From the NCBI GenBank assembly GCA_037367405.1, contig JAZKJV010005753.1:992001-1056000 (forward strand): DNA of 64,000 nt, read 5' to 3'. This DNA is from Ottelia alismoides (taxonomy: Eukaryota > Streptophyta > Magnoliopsida > Alismatales > Hydrocharitaceae). Position numbers and translations under genes: made by a program. Positions 1 to 11,129 of the stretch are shown here, in pieces. Every line of letters begins with the position of its first letter. The stretch's first letter is position 1. Below the pieces are notes generated by a model. That model saw only the letters and a list, made by a program, of their open reading frames with translations. It made no database searches and was not told the origin of the DNA.

Positions 1-1118
1 TTCATATTTACATAAATGCCCATGCTAGTAGTATAGTTTCTTTGTGTTGCCTTTATTTATTTCATGCATCTATAAATTGCTAAAAAATTAGCAAAAATTA
101 CCTTAGGTTCCTGTTGCATTCTAGTTCCACGTTATATTTTTGTTTTGTATTTTTATTGCATTTTAATATTTATAAAAATTCAAAAAACTTGCATTTTCAG
201 CATTGTTTGCATTAGAAAATACATAAAAATTATAAAACGGTTTTGAAAAATTCCAAAAAAATTATGTTTGTTTTAGTGTTTTTTAACTCCAGGCAAAAAT
301 CACTAAAAATTACAAAAGAAAACTCATAAAAATTACAAAACCCCAAAAACCTTTATAAAAATCTTACAAATTCTACAAAATCCTAAAAAAAACAATTTCA
401 GTTTCTGAATTTTCCCTATTTTATTGTCTTTATTTTATAATTAATTTCAGTAATTTTGGATACTATTTGATATTTTTCATCCTCATTTTAATTTCGGCCG
501 GTAACTTAGTTCACTGTTTTCTAGTATTTTTACCTTTAAAAATACCAAAAAAAATAGGAAAAATCTAGAAAATACATAAAAATATTAGAAAATATAAAAA
601 TCACAAAAACATTTTGTTTCCAGTGTTTTGATTATTTTCCCCTATTTTTACCTCTCTCTTATCTCTAATATATATATATATATTCCTTATTTATATTATA
701 TCTTTATTGAAAGAAAAAGAAAATACAAAATTATAAAATATCAAAAGCAAATACAAAATCAGTATATTAAAAATCAAAATATAAAAATATAAAATTAAAA
801 ATTAAATAAAAAATATATAAAATAAAAAAACCCACAGAAAATAGCATTTATAGACAAATCGTCACATTCACATTTTGTGCATTATTGCCCCGTTCTACCT
901 GTCTGCTCCCTGTGTTCGACCTCTACACATACTTGCACCTATACACACCTTTATTGTAGAGTTATAATAAATTTTAACTCCACATTCACTTTCACTGCCT
1001 TATTTGATTGTTGTGGGTTAATTGTTGTTTGAAGATTTGATTTTCGGGGTCGCCTCAGCGACATTGTGATCCCGCCTTGTGTGGATTACTTTAGACCCGT
1101 GAAAAATCGTCTTAAACA
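1..1118 (+). repeat. 5' LTR of element A (3' portion only)
   Basis: AT-rich sequence ending TTAAACA two bases before a primer-binding site. It aligns by eye with the last kilobase of element B's LTR: shared runs include TTTGCATTAGAAAA, AATTCCAAAAAA and the end block TTGTGTG...TTTAGACC...AAATGGCGCC. The LTR begins outside the window. No coding sequence is seen. Confidence 0.85.
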
Positions 1119-1120
1119 AA

Positions 1121-1138
1121 TGGCGCCGTTTTCGGGGA
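1121..1138 (+). other. Primer-binding site of element A (tRNA-Asp type)
   Basis: Reads TGGCGCCGTTTTCGGGGA. It matches the complement of the plant tRNA-Asp 3' end except for two bases in the middle (TT for GC), so minus-strand priming may be weakened. It lies two bases after the LTR end, the same spacing as in B. Confidence 0.88.
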
Positions 1139-2470
1139 GCAACAACGCTTAATTCGAATTTTTGTGTGATTGTGATATTTGTCTATATTTGTTCTTCATT
1201 TATTGTCTTTATTTTTGATATATCTTTTTGAGATGTCTAACCCCGTCTCTTCGTTGACTTCGTGCGTGGGAACCGCAGATCGAGGGAGGCACTCTACTCT
1301 AGGTGCCTACGCACCCATGTGAAGCCGACATCACCTTCCCGGCCGAGCACCAAGGAGACTTAGATATTTTTAAAGATCGAGCTCCATTTATTTTATTGCA
1401 TTTATTTGTATCATTTTAGTGAGAGAGAGACTCTATTGTTGTAATAATACATGTACTCATGACTTGGACATTTGGGCCCAATTTCCAAGTGTTTGTTCAC
1501 TTGGGGGTCACCGCGGTTTTGTCGGTTTTCATCGCATTTTTTTCCTTTGTTTTCTCGGTTTTGTTTTCCTTATTTTGTGTGATTGGGCCCTTAGTTTTAG
1601 GATTACTTGCGATAGATTAAGGCCAAACAGCTAATATATTTTCATGTACCTATAGTGATGTTTGAACTTAGTCAAATTTTTAAACTGCCTCTCACTTAGT
1701 CTCGGAACCACCGCACCGCGAGATCTCTCCATACAGCGCGTGCACGACCCACCTTGGTGGAACCGAGGAAACTCCAAAACCGGACACTTCGGTTCCATTC
1801 CAAGTCATTAGCATCGGTTCTTCACGCTAATAGTAATTTCTGAAACTTAGGGAGATTTCATCGGCTTGCATGTGCATATAGATAGGTTTCAATTCTGCTG
1901 AGCATCCTTGCATGTAGAGTGCTGGAGGCAAGGTGAGAATTTACGCTTTAGCATACATCATCGTTTTGCCGCTTGCATTGTTTTTCCGCCTCTCTACCTC
2001 TGATTTTGCCAACCTAGGTGCTAAGTGAAATTGACTCCTTGTTAGGCTCGTGCATTTCTCACTAAAAATCCAAAAAAATGATAACCAATAAAATTGGGAC
2101 TGCAAATATTACTTGACCCTAAAATCAACTAAAAAGAAAAATCTTGTATTGAGGCGAGTAATCCCCTCATTGTCTTCGCCTTTACTTGCTCGCGCACACA
2201 CTAAGGATTAGTGCCAAAATCCAATTTTAGCCCCTAAGTGTTTGTGCAACTCTTGACTTCTCACCTAACTCTAAAATAGACAAGATAAAAGGACTGACTT
2301 TTCAGTCTCTACCGAGTTGAGTAGGTGAATTGAGGGTTTGTATTTGTGTGAGTTTTGTTTGTGATTGCTTGTGTGCATTCTCGATCACCTCTGCGCATTT
2401 ACGCCTTTTTCTCGCTTCTCTTGATTTGACCATAGTGTTCTCCTGACTATCATTTTCCTCTTGATTCGAG
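1139..2470 (+). other. Untranslated leader of element A with candidate intron
   Basis: About 1.3 kb without a credible gene. It holds two blocks also found in B, D and E: GCATGTAGAGTGCTGG at about 1910-1925, followed by the donor-like CAAG|GTGAG (GT at 1933-1934), and an 'AAAATTGGGACTG ... CCCCTCATTG' block at about 2090-2170. The last two leader bases are AG directly before the ATG at 2471. A GT-AG intron 1933-2470 would bring the ORF close to the cap. The splice is inferred only. Confidence 0.55.
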
Positions 2471-3147
2471 ATGGCTGACTGGAGCGTATTTTATCCGGAC
2501 TTTGCAGATCCCTCGTTCACTTCAGCTGGTCCACCTCTCTTTTCCAGGAGAACTTTTCTCCTGACTTTTATACATATCCGCCTCAGCCGCAGTATCAGGA
2601 CTCAGACTTCTACCCACACCCACCTCCACCTCCGTATTATCCACCTTCACATCCACCCGAGACTAACCTGTTGGAGTCACCTTTTATGGAGTCCACCTTT
2701 GAGCACTTAACCTGGATGATGGATCAGATGAGACAGAGGATTGACCACCTCACTAGTACAATAAGAGAGATCATGATATTCCACCATTTGATGATATGGG
2801 TTCATTTGAGGATTTCCAAGAGAGCTTGCAATCGCCCAAAATACAAAAAATGAGAAAAAAATAAAAATCCAAAAAGAGTTCGGGGGCACGTGATCGAGTC
2901 AGACTGCGAGGAGAGTGCCCATTTGTCAGACCCTTTGACCGCACAACCTTTCATACCTTGTCCCGCCTTTGACCCTGAGGATGCCGCTGTACAGACTGCT
3001 CTTGGCATTCCTCATGTATACGATGATTCTGACCTTCTCCCTTGTATGGAGGAGGTCCAAAAATTCAAAAAAATGTTGACTGAACCCGAAATGGTGGCCA
3101 CCATTCATGAGATTATCCGTGCCCCACTTCAGCAGGCCATGACCTAA
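2471..3147 (+). pseudogene. Short Gag-like proline-rich ORF of element A
   Basis: Begins at an ATG (MADWSVFYPDF) just after the candidate acceptor. The product is rich in P and Y (repeated PPP and YPP around 2600-2650), then predicted helical and charged. The reading frame changes near 2560, and stops fall at 2851-2853 and 3145-3147. I see no match to the Retrotrans_gag domain of B, D and E (no WLKHLG or LVQSFF blocks), and the region is about 700 bp against some 2 kb of gag in B. It sits where gag should be. Either a heavily reduced gag or an unrelated ORF1; function unknown. Confidence 0.45.
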
Positions 3148-3651
3148 TTATCTGCTCCTCTTCCCAAGAAGAGAAAGTGGAGGAGCAGATCTGAGCGTCA
3201 CATTTTGACCATGGCCACTGCCCACGCCATCACACATTGTCCCATTCCTAGGAAGAGGAACACTGACACACCTTTCATTAGCTGCACCATCTCTGACCAC
3301 ACATGTGATTACGCTCTCGTCGACAGCGGTGTTTCGATTAGCATATTACCCTTCTCGCTGGTACAGTCTCTTCACTTAGAACCTCTCAAGAAAACCAACA
3401 TGATCATACAGTTTGCTGATGGATCCATCAAGGGGCTGAAGGGTATCCTTGAAAACACCGTCATTTGTATTCAGGGCACGAGCTACAACGTTGATTTTGT
3501 CATATTGCCCATGGAGACCTCCACTGGGGAGCACTCTCTAATCATCCTGGGACGACCATTCCTTGCCTCTACGAGGGTCATTATTGATTATGGATCAGGA
3601 GAGATCTGCTTCCGTCCTATTGATGAAAGTGAAGTGTTGATCACTACATAG
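3148..3651 (+). pseudogene. Retropepsin (aspartic protease) of element A
   Basis: Encodes a retroviral-type aspartic protease that would cleave the element's polyprotein. The catalytic triplet DSG is at 3322-3330 in context ALVDSGVSISILP, followed by QFADGS and the flap/C-terminal block IILGRPFLAS. A basic segment (KKRKWRSRSERH) upstream matches in position the basic segment before the protease in B, C, D and E, which supports common descent. The core is open from 3205 to 3648; stops at 3145-3147 and 3649-3651 separate it from its neighbours in the same frame. The active site looks intact. It is clearly more divergent from B and D than those are from each other. Confidence 0.82.
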
Positions 3652-4386
3652 ACTGCTGACCAGAGACCTACACCTGATGCACCTTCACCTATCTTGTTTG
3701 ACCCCGAGGACTATGATCTATATGAGGATATCAGAGAGACTTTCTTTATGACCGATGATGAGACCTGAGAATTCCTCTCCAAGGAAGAAGGCTCGAAAAG
3801 CATAGACCTTCGAGTTTCTGCTTCATGTGATTGGCATTGTGTTGATGACATCCGCGGGATCTACACGATCGACACCATTGAGCGGAGGGCAAATTTAGAG
3901 ACTAGACATGACATACATGATTTGATAATTTCCACTGATGGGTACGTTCCTTTTCACTTAGATTCAGATGAGACAAGGGCTGAATTTGATTTAGTTGCTT
4001 TTATTCAGGAATTTGGGCCTTTTGATGAGAAAGATGATCCGGTTGAGATTATTGAGAATGAACAGAGTTTGACTACATCCACTGATGAGTTCGTTCCTTT
4101 TCGTTTTGACCTGGACGAGACCTTGCAGGATGACACAGATTACACTTCTTCCGATGATGATGAGTTCGTCCCATTTCGCTTTGACATCAACGAGACTCCC
4201 AAGACCATACCTGACCATACTTCTTCCACTCACTCGTATGTGCCCTCACGCCCTAGAGCCACTGAGGACTTACACCTTATCGACCCTGATCGGTTAGTGT
4301 CATCTGAGGACCCTGATGTCGACCTGCCCCATACGAGATCCATTCCTCAGCGGTCCCGCAAGAAGGTTCGCTTTCAACCTTCTTAA
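3652..4386 (+). pseudogene. Acidic repeat ORF after protease, element A
   Basis: Same frame as the protease, interrupted by a stop at 3766-3768; the clean part is 3922-4386. It contains repeats of about 15 residues with the pattern [ST]DxFVPFRFDxxET at about 3938, 4082 and 4160, with a weaker fourth at 4225 (YVPSRP). The rest is rich in D and E, and it ends in a basic tail (RSRKKVRF). In B and D this position is the acidic linker leading into RT, but here no RT follows. It may be the expanded linker left when pol was lost. Function unknown. Confidence 0.55.
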
Positions 4387-4857
4387 TCCTGTGCACATCT
4401 ATCCTTCTGTACATTCGTTTTGTTCACCTTTGTCCCTCTACTGTATTTCTCATCCACCAATTCTCATGTTTGCCTTGCTTAGGATGTACTTTGTCCTAAG
4501 TATAGGGGGGTGAGCGAGCCAAGTGTTCATTCGTTATTAAATCTCATCACTCCTGTTGTTGCCTATACTTAGGGCTTCTTTTACCCTAAGTATAGGGGGA
4601 GTGATGTGTACATCCTTCTCTATCTTCTCCCATCTTCAGATCTCTTTTCTTCTTTTTCTTTTCTATTATCATATTTTTATCAAAAAGGTGTCACCCCTTG
4701 TAGACAGTCTTCTATACTAAGTACGTACTTTGTCCTAAGTATAGGGGGTGTATACCTCGAGTTCTTCTATTCTTTGATCCTCTCCATTGTCTCCTCTTCT
4801 TATCTATACTTAGGGGTATCTTACCCTAAGTATAGGGGGAGACAGTCTGAGTACGAT
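4387..4857 (+). repeat. PPT-like hairpin array, 3' noncoding region of A
   Basis: Four inverted repeats whose right arm reads CCTAAGTATAG followed by G5-6. Arms are 4478-4484/4494-4500, 4563-4574/4584-4595 (perfect 12-bp CTATACTTAGGG stem), about 4712-4723/4735-4746 (imperfect) and 4804-4815/4824-4835 (perfect 12 bp). The G-run tails resemble the PPTs of B and D. No gene is seen. The region ends at the LTR terminus of F. Confidence 0.8.
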
Positions 4858-6555
4858 TGATTAACGGTTTTATTTGCGGTTTTAGAAGGTTAAAAATTAA
4901 GTGATTTGAGCCGTTGCAACCGCAATTCAACCAATTAAAGCATTAACTTCAAATGATAATTTTTTTACTTGTACGGTGGTAAGCACAAGGTCGATCCAGA
5001 GAGACACGGATAAATTTCAAAGATTAATTCACGACATGAACACGATTCACAAATTCAACACTATGCGAACATGCTCAATAAGGTGCACAAGATGATATTT
5101 CTTTTATATTCGTACAGAAAAATTACTCTCAACAAGTTATCTAACCATTCTCATTCCGAAGATCAGTTCAAATGATTAGGCTCCACATAAATAGGAATAA
5201 CAACCAATTAACCGTAGGATTTATATGAAAGGGGAATCACTAAGTATAGTAATCCAAAGTCAATTGATCTATAGCTTATCAAGCCCATTTAGAATTAAGA
5301 CACAAATGGAGCATATCCAACAAAACATGATTTTTTTTATATCAAACTTGAGCATTAAATAAACACAACATTCTGATCATTCGGCCTTTTGGAAATCAAC
5401 TAAAAAAATTCAAAGCAACATAATAAGTTTTCACAACAAAAACAAAATGCATGAAACAACTACTTAAATTAAGCAACAAAAGGGAACTGACACGGGTTGG
5501 ATATCGTCACCGAATCAAGGGTAGCCACTGCAATGTGGATTGTCGCTCCATATGCGAAGAAGGCGCAAACATTTTGCTGAAATCGGTGGCGTGTGCAAGC
5601 AAAGGATGTCGCGGTCTGGAGAGAACTCGGCTTCTCAAATCCGTTGCGCGCGAGAGCCCTTCGAGGCTCGGTTGGCTCTACCCGTCACTCTATCTTCCTT
5701 TGCCAGGAGCAATGCTCTACTGTTGTACCTGTGAAGGGAGGAAGGAATAAAATCAGGGAACCGACCTTTTGGATAGAGCACCATCCATCATATTTATAAA
5801 ATAAGGACGTTAAGGCTGATCTTAATGCAACAACTGCCTGTGTAAATACGAGAGAAAGGGGAGTGGGGGATGAATAACTGCTGTAGAGGTGCGCACAACG
5901 CGCAATGGATGGTATTAACCTTGCGTACTGTTGATGCTAGATAAATGACGGTTGCTGCACATGACAAATGGGGTGAGCCGTTGTTGCTACAACACGTAGG
6001 ATGTGCGTGCAAGAGAGTGGAGGGAGAGAAGGATGGCCGATAGATGAAGGGGGAAAAGAGTAGTGTTGTGCAATGGGGAAGAAATGAGTATTAATGAGAA
6101 GAAAATAAATCGGTTGCAATGGAATTGGTAAGAGGGAGAGAGAAAATGTGGATAGGCTGAGAGATGAAAAGGGAGTGTGGACGTATATGGAGATAGTCAT
6201 GGTTTGATCTTGACTCAAGAATAGAGGGCATTAATGAAGAGAGAGGGAAGAAAGTGATGTGTTCTTGCAAGTGCAATGAGTAGATGTTGGATTATCTTGC
6301 AAGGAGTAGTACAATAACAATTAAGGAAGAGAGAGAATGAGCAGAGAGACATTTACAAAGCAAGCCCTCAAGATTCTAAAAAAAATGCTAGAAATAAAAG
6401 AAAAGGACACACATGCTCCAATTATTTACTAGATTGAAACAAATACTCATTCTAAAATACGTACATATATAATTTATTTTATGCAATTAGAGTAAATTAA
6501 ACATGGAATAAGATTGATTCAACGTTAGTTACTACAATGAGTACGTGACTCATCA
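4858..6555 (-). repeat. 3' LTR of element F (1698 bp)
   Basis: On the minus strand it begins TGATGAGTCACGTACTCATT at 6555 and ends GTTAATCA at 4858. The start resembles the LTR starts of B, C and D, and it is preceded by a G-rich PPT. The left flank is element A sequence; the five bases 4853-4857 (ACGAT) are the expected target duplication. It is about half the length of the LTRs of B and D. No second copy is in the window. Confidence 0.78.
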
Positions 6556-6570
6556 TACCCCCATGCTTAA
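6556..6570 (-). other. Polypurine tract of element F
   Basis: Minus strand reads TTAAGCATGGGGGTA immediately before the LTR start. It occupies the position of TTAAGTATAGGGGG in D and AAAGTATAGGGGTA in B, where plus-strand DNA synthesis is primed. Confidence 0.72.
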
Positions 6571-8156
6571 ACATTGCTAGACCCTAGCAAGATATTATTC
6601 CATAGCAAACTTCCAAATGGGAATTGGGAACAAGTTTTGTACAAAGATTAAGAGACAAGCTTGATTTGACCTTTGGATTCATAATGTGTTCGAGACTCAC
6701 ATGAGTTCAAATTTCAGATGCAACAGTCTCCAAGTTCCATGAACCTTTAAGCAGGTTTGACTCCTTAGACAATTCTCTCATTCGATCATAATCACATCCT
6801 CTTATAACATATGAGTCAGACTTGAACTTGTGAGTGTGAATAGGTAGCTCTTCCCACTTAAAATGATAAAAACTTATGCAACCATGCCTAGCACCCTAGA
6901 TTCCCTTTCTAGCTACTCTTTCCTCGCGGAGCGGTGTATTTTCTTCTAAGTTCGGGTCAGTTGGCCAAAGAAGAAGATAGGAAGAAGTAGTTATTTGGAG
7001 TATGACCAGTGTAGCCATATCTCTCAATTTGAGCTTGACCAGTGTAGCCAAGTCTCACAGAAAAGAAATGTCGGCTTCTGTTTTTTTTTCTTTTTCTCTT
7101 TTTTTTTCTTTTTTATTTTTTTTGGCACGGCTTCATGCGGGTATAAAATCTTTTTCCTGTTTTTTTTATGTGGACAAGATATGAGCACTGTGCTATATTT
7201 GGTGGAGGAGAAGAAGATTTTTGCCAACTGACCGTTCCTCATCCGAAGCTTTATTCCAACTCACACTCTCCGGTCTTTAGACATCCATGCCGCCAGATAG
7301 GGATCCATATAGATACCATTCATAATCACAATAGCTTTCACACATCCTATTTGAGTCGAGCTGCGTGCATGTGAATTAAGTTCAAGTAGATCAATCATCA
7401 AAGAGTATGTGATTCTTCAAAAATGAGCAACTTAGACACGGGGAGTCAAAATCTACGTAAAGATTGCGGACTAGGAAAATTAAGTCAAGAAGACATGAAG
7501 GATCCGAATTCTCAAACCTATTGAGTCTCTATGGATATTAGGTAGATTAAAGTCAAGATCAAACTCAATCTCATTAAGCTTTGCCTCAAATCTTGGTCCA
7601 AACTCTCACAAGGAAGAGATATGTACAAAGTTTTTTTTTTGATTTTTTTTTAAATTTTTGGGTCTATTCATCTGTTTTTGGATTTTTTCTTTTCCATTTT
7701 TTAAACTTTTTGTGTATATTTTCTTTTTTAGTGATTTTTTATGCATTTTTTTAATATATACATATTTTTTATTTTAATTTTTTTTGTAAACATAGTGATA
7801 CATACATATATAAGAAAGAGATTATAAAAAGCTTAGAATATATATACATAGAAAGAAGACAACCCCCCTTGTTGAAATGAAACCATGTCCTCATGGTATA
7901 AAACCTGACCTCCTTAGAGAGAGCTTTTTTTTCCTCTTTTTTGTGTTTTTTCTTTCTTCTTCTTCTTTTTTTTTTGATTTAAGGAGAAATGGAAAGAGGA
8001 ATACCCCCATGCTTATCGGATACAAATTCACAAGAGAATGTAGTTAGCATGGAAGTAAAGAAAAATAGAAAAGAGAATATACAAAATATACAAGAAAAAT
8101 AGAGATGGGGTGCCTCCCATAAGCGTTTGTTTTATGCCTCAGCTTGGGGTTCAGGT
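6571..8156 (-). other. 3' noncoding region of element F
   Basis: Lies between integrase stop and PPT. It is strongly T/A-rich with long T-runs (about 7080-7130, 7630-7790, 7925-7980). A block at about 6560-7400 is recognisably related to the conserved 3' noncoding blocks of B, C and D (for example CTCTTTCCTCG and CCAGTGTAGC). No hairpin array of the B/C/D type is seen and no credible ORF. Confidence 0.6.
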
Positions 8157-9538
8157 TCAGAGATCTTGAAGAACTAAGGATTCGGCAGCAGGAAGGGGGC
8201 CGTCGGGTTCAATGACAGGCTTGAGTCTCTACCCATTGACCCGAAAAGACGATGAAGTGGAGGGGTCAAAGATATCAATAGATCCATTATCATAGATATT
8301 CAAGATGGTGTAAGGACCTTTCCACTTGGAACGGAGTTTTCCAGGGAAGAGTTTAAGCTTAGAATCAAATAACCAAATCTTTTGATTGACACTAAAAGAT
8401 TTGTGTGAGATGTGAGTATCATGCCATTGCTTGATTTTGGCTTTATAAATAAATCATTTTAATATGCCTTTGCTCGCAACTCTTCGAGCTCATTTAAATC
8501 CAAAAGCCTTTTCTTGCAAGCTTCATCATGATCTAAATTACATTTTCGAATAGCCCATTCAGACTTATGGTGAATCTCTACTGGAAGATGGCATGGTTTC
8601 CCATACACTATACGAAATGGGCTCATACCAAGAGGAGTTCGAAAAGTTGTAAGATATGCCGATAGTGCGGTAGGAAGATGTTGAGACCAATCTTTCCGAT
8701 CAGACCGGACTATCTTCATCAAAATGGTCTTTATTTCTCCATTGGAAAGCTCAGCCATGCCATTCGACTGGGGATGGTATGGTGTAGCGACTCTATGTTC
8801 AACTCCATTGTTATACATAAGCCGTCGCACCGAGGCATTCAGAAAGTGGCTACCACCGTCACTAATGACTACTTTGGGTAAACCAAAGCGCGAGAATATG
8901 TCATTGAGGAACTTAGTGACAATCGCGCTATCAGCAGCACGGATGGGAATTGCCTCTACCCAGCGAGAGACGTAGTCTACTGCCAATAAGATGTACTGAA
9001 ATCCCTGAGATACTGTGAAAGGGCCCATAAAATCTATTCTCCAAGCATCAAAAACCTCGACCACATGCACATGAGTGAGGGGCATTATATCTCGTCTAGA
9101 CATTCCTCCAGTGGTCTGACAAACAGGGCATGCCTTAACAAAATTGTGGGCATCACGGAATATGGTCTGCCAAAAGAAACCAGACTGTAAGATTTTGGCT
9201 GCAGTTCGCTTTCCAAAGTGATGTCCTCCACACCCAAAGGTGTGGCAGTGGGTAAGGACGCTAAGTATCTCAGACTCCGGAATACAACGTCTCCAAATGC
9301 AATCAGCCCCTTCCTTAAAAAGGATGGGGTCCTCCCAGTGGTACCAACGGGAATTAGATCGAAATTTTTCTTTCTTGGTCTTGGGCCAATGATCGGGAAG
9401 TCGAGAAGTGACAAGGAAATTCACCATATCAGCATACCAAGGTAACTGACTGATGGTGAGAATGGACTCATCGGGAAATTGGGCAGTGATAGGAGTAGGG
9501 GTGGCAATAATGAAAGACTCATATGATGGGAGAGAAGG
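8157..9538 (-). pseudogene. Integrase of element F (degraded)
   Basis: Integrase joins cDNA ends to host DNA. Read leftward: HHCC zinc-binding part with H158, H165/H166 and C196-x2-C199 (numbering from the Met at 9715), then catalytic D228, D286 and E322, giving D,D35E spacing. D228 lies in AWRIDF where sister copies have AWGIDF. The frame is open to a stop at 8459-8461, after which a small frameshift moves the C-terminal part (GKL-SKWKGP, DNGSIDI, FRVNG) into another frame. A TAG at 8230-8232 replaces a Gln codon present in B. The end is near 8157. All three catalytic acids remain, but the product would be truncated. Confidence 0.85.
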
Positions 9539-9949
9539 AAGCCGAGAGAGATGATCCGCCACCACGTTTTTTACTCCTGGCTTATCTTTTATTTCAATAT
9601 CAAATTCCTGCAGGAGCAGGATCCATCTCAAAAGTCTCGGCCTAGAGTCTTTCTTTGTTAACAAGTACTTAAGGGCTGAATGATCAGAAAAAATGATAAC
9701 ATGAGCTCCTAACAAGTACGATCAAAACTTCTCCAAAGAGAATAATACAGCCAACAGTTCCTTCTCAGTAACAGTATAATTACGTTGGGCCTCATCCAAC
9801 GTCTTGCTGGCGTAGTGAATAGCAAATGGCTTGCCATCCTTCCTTTGTCCAAGAACCGCCCCGACTGCATATTAAGATGCATCACACATGATCTCAAAAT
9901 CTAAAGTCCAATCGGGGGGTTGTAAAATTGGGGCCTCAGTGATGGCCTA
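9539..9949 (-). pseudogene. RNase H of element F (degraded)
   Basis: RNase H removes RNA from RNA-DNA hybrids during reverse transcription. Recognisable blocks in order are [18 protein letters not shown], the TEKELLAV acid block, FSDHSALKYL and the C-terminal [16 protein letters not shown]...ADHLSRL shared with B, C and D. In-frame stops occur near 9873 (after CDAS), near 9722 (CGA-type Arg to TGA) and at 9947-9949, where TAG stands at a probable Gln. Confidence 0.8.
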
Positions 9950-11129
9950 CTTTAAAATCTCAAAGGACCGAAGTGCTTCTTTAGACATCTCAAAATCACG
10001 GTCCTTTTCCAACAACTGAGTCAAGGGACAGGCAATTTTTGCAAAATCTAATATAAATCGTCTATAAAAGCCAACGTGCCCTAAGAAGGATCTGATTCCC
10101 TTGACGTTCGTAGGCGGAGGTAAGTGTGTAATGGTATCTACCTTGGATGGGTCGACCTCCATGCCTCTTTCGGACACAATGTGTCCCAGCACTATCCTTT
10201 GCTTAACCATAAAATGTGATTTCTCCCAAGACAACACCAGATTAACATCAATGCATTTCTTTAAAACCCTCTCCAAAAACTCTAGGGTCTCATCAAATGA
10301 GTCACTGAAGACAGAAAAATCATCCATAAAAATTTCCATAAAATCCTCCACCATGTTCGAAAAAATAGCCAGCATACATCTATGGAATGTAGCTGGTGCA
10401 TTGCATAAGCCAAAAGGCATTCGCCGGAAGGCAAATGTCCCGAATGGACAGGTGAAGATCATCTTCTCTTGGTCGTCAGGAGTGACCGCGACCTGATTAT
10501 AACCTGAATATCCATCAAGAAAAAAAGTATTTCTTTCCTGCCAATCTCTCGACAATCTGGTCGATGAAAGGAAGAGGAAAGTGATCTTTTCGGGTTGCTT
10601 TATTCAACTTCCTGTAATCTACGCATACCCGCCAAGATGTGGCAACACGGGTTGGGATATCCTCCCCTCTGTTATTCTGGACCACAGTGAGGCCAGCCTT
10701 CTTAAGAACCAAGTGAAGGGGGCTAACCCACTTACTATCTGAGATGGGAAAAATGATCCCTGCGCTCATCCATTTGCAGATTTCTTCCTTAAGAACTTCT
10801 CGCAAATTTGGACTCTGAGTCTCCTGAGAAGTTTTGGCATCATCTTCTAGGAAGATCTGGTGTGTACAGTAAGAAGGGCTAATTCCTCTTAGATCAGAGA
10901 TAGTCCATCCAATAGCCCTTGAATTTCTTTTAAGAACCTCAACGAGTCTGGATTCCTGTGTATCGTCTAAATGGGCATTGATTATCACATGAAGTGTCTG
11001 ATCTGAGCCAAGAAAGACATACTTTAGGTCCTTTCGGAGAGGTTTCAGTTCCACTTGGGGAGTAGTGCTGGGCTTATCAAACAGATCCGAGAAATCCAAT
11101 TTTTCAGAAATGGGGTGATTACAATACAC
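9950..11129 (-). pseudogene. Reverse transcriptase of element F (degraded)
   Basis: Polymerase domain with, in order, ELKPLRKDLKY, ISDSKWVSPLH, SWRVCVDYRKLN, DHFPLPFIDQ, FLDGYSGYNQV, FRRMPFGLCNAPATF, catalytic FMDDF (10316-10330) and [12 protein letters not shown] one-base slip in a T-run near 10525-10535 splits it into two frames. The N-terminal linker continues toward 11193 with an in-frame TGA there. The catalytic residues are retained. DHFPLPFIDQ and FMDDF favour the Athila lineage. Confidence 0.87.

Larger units (their letters stand above)
1..4857 (+). mobile_element. Element A: RT-less Athila-like LTR element, left part
   Basis: A plus-strand LTR element running from a cut 5' LTR (start outside the window) through a PBS, a 1.3-kb leader, a short proline-rich ORF, a retropepsin, an acidic repeat ORF and a hairpin-rich 3' noncoding stretch. 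No RT, RNase H or integrase sequence lies between protease and hairpin array, so it looks non-autonomous. It stops exactly where the minus-strand LTR of element F begins. Its own PPT and 3' LTR are not visible and are expected to the right of the window if F inserted into A. Confidence 0.8.

Noticed and set aside
7080..7130. Long T-runs as polyadenylated retroposon tails
   Set aside because: No target duplication or SINE/LINE body beside them; they lie within F's AT-rich noncoding region.
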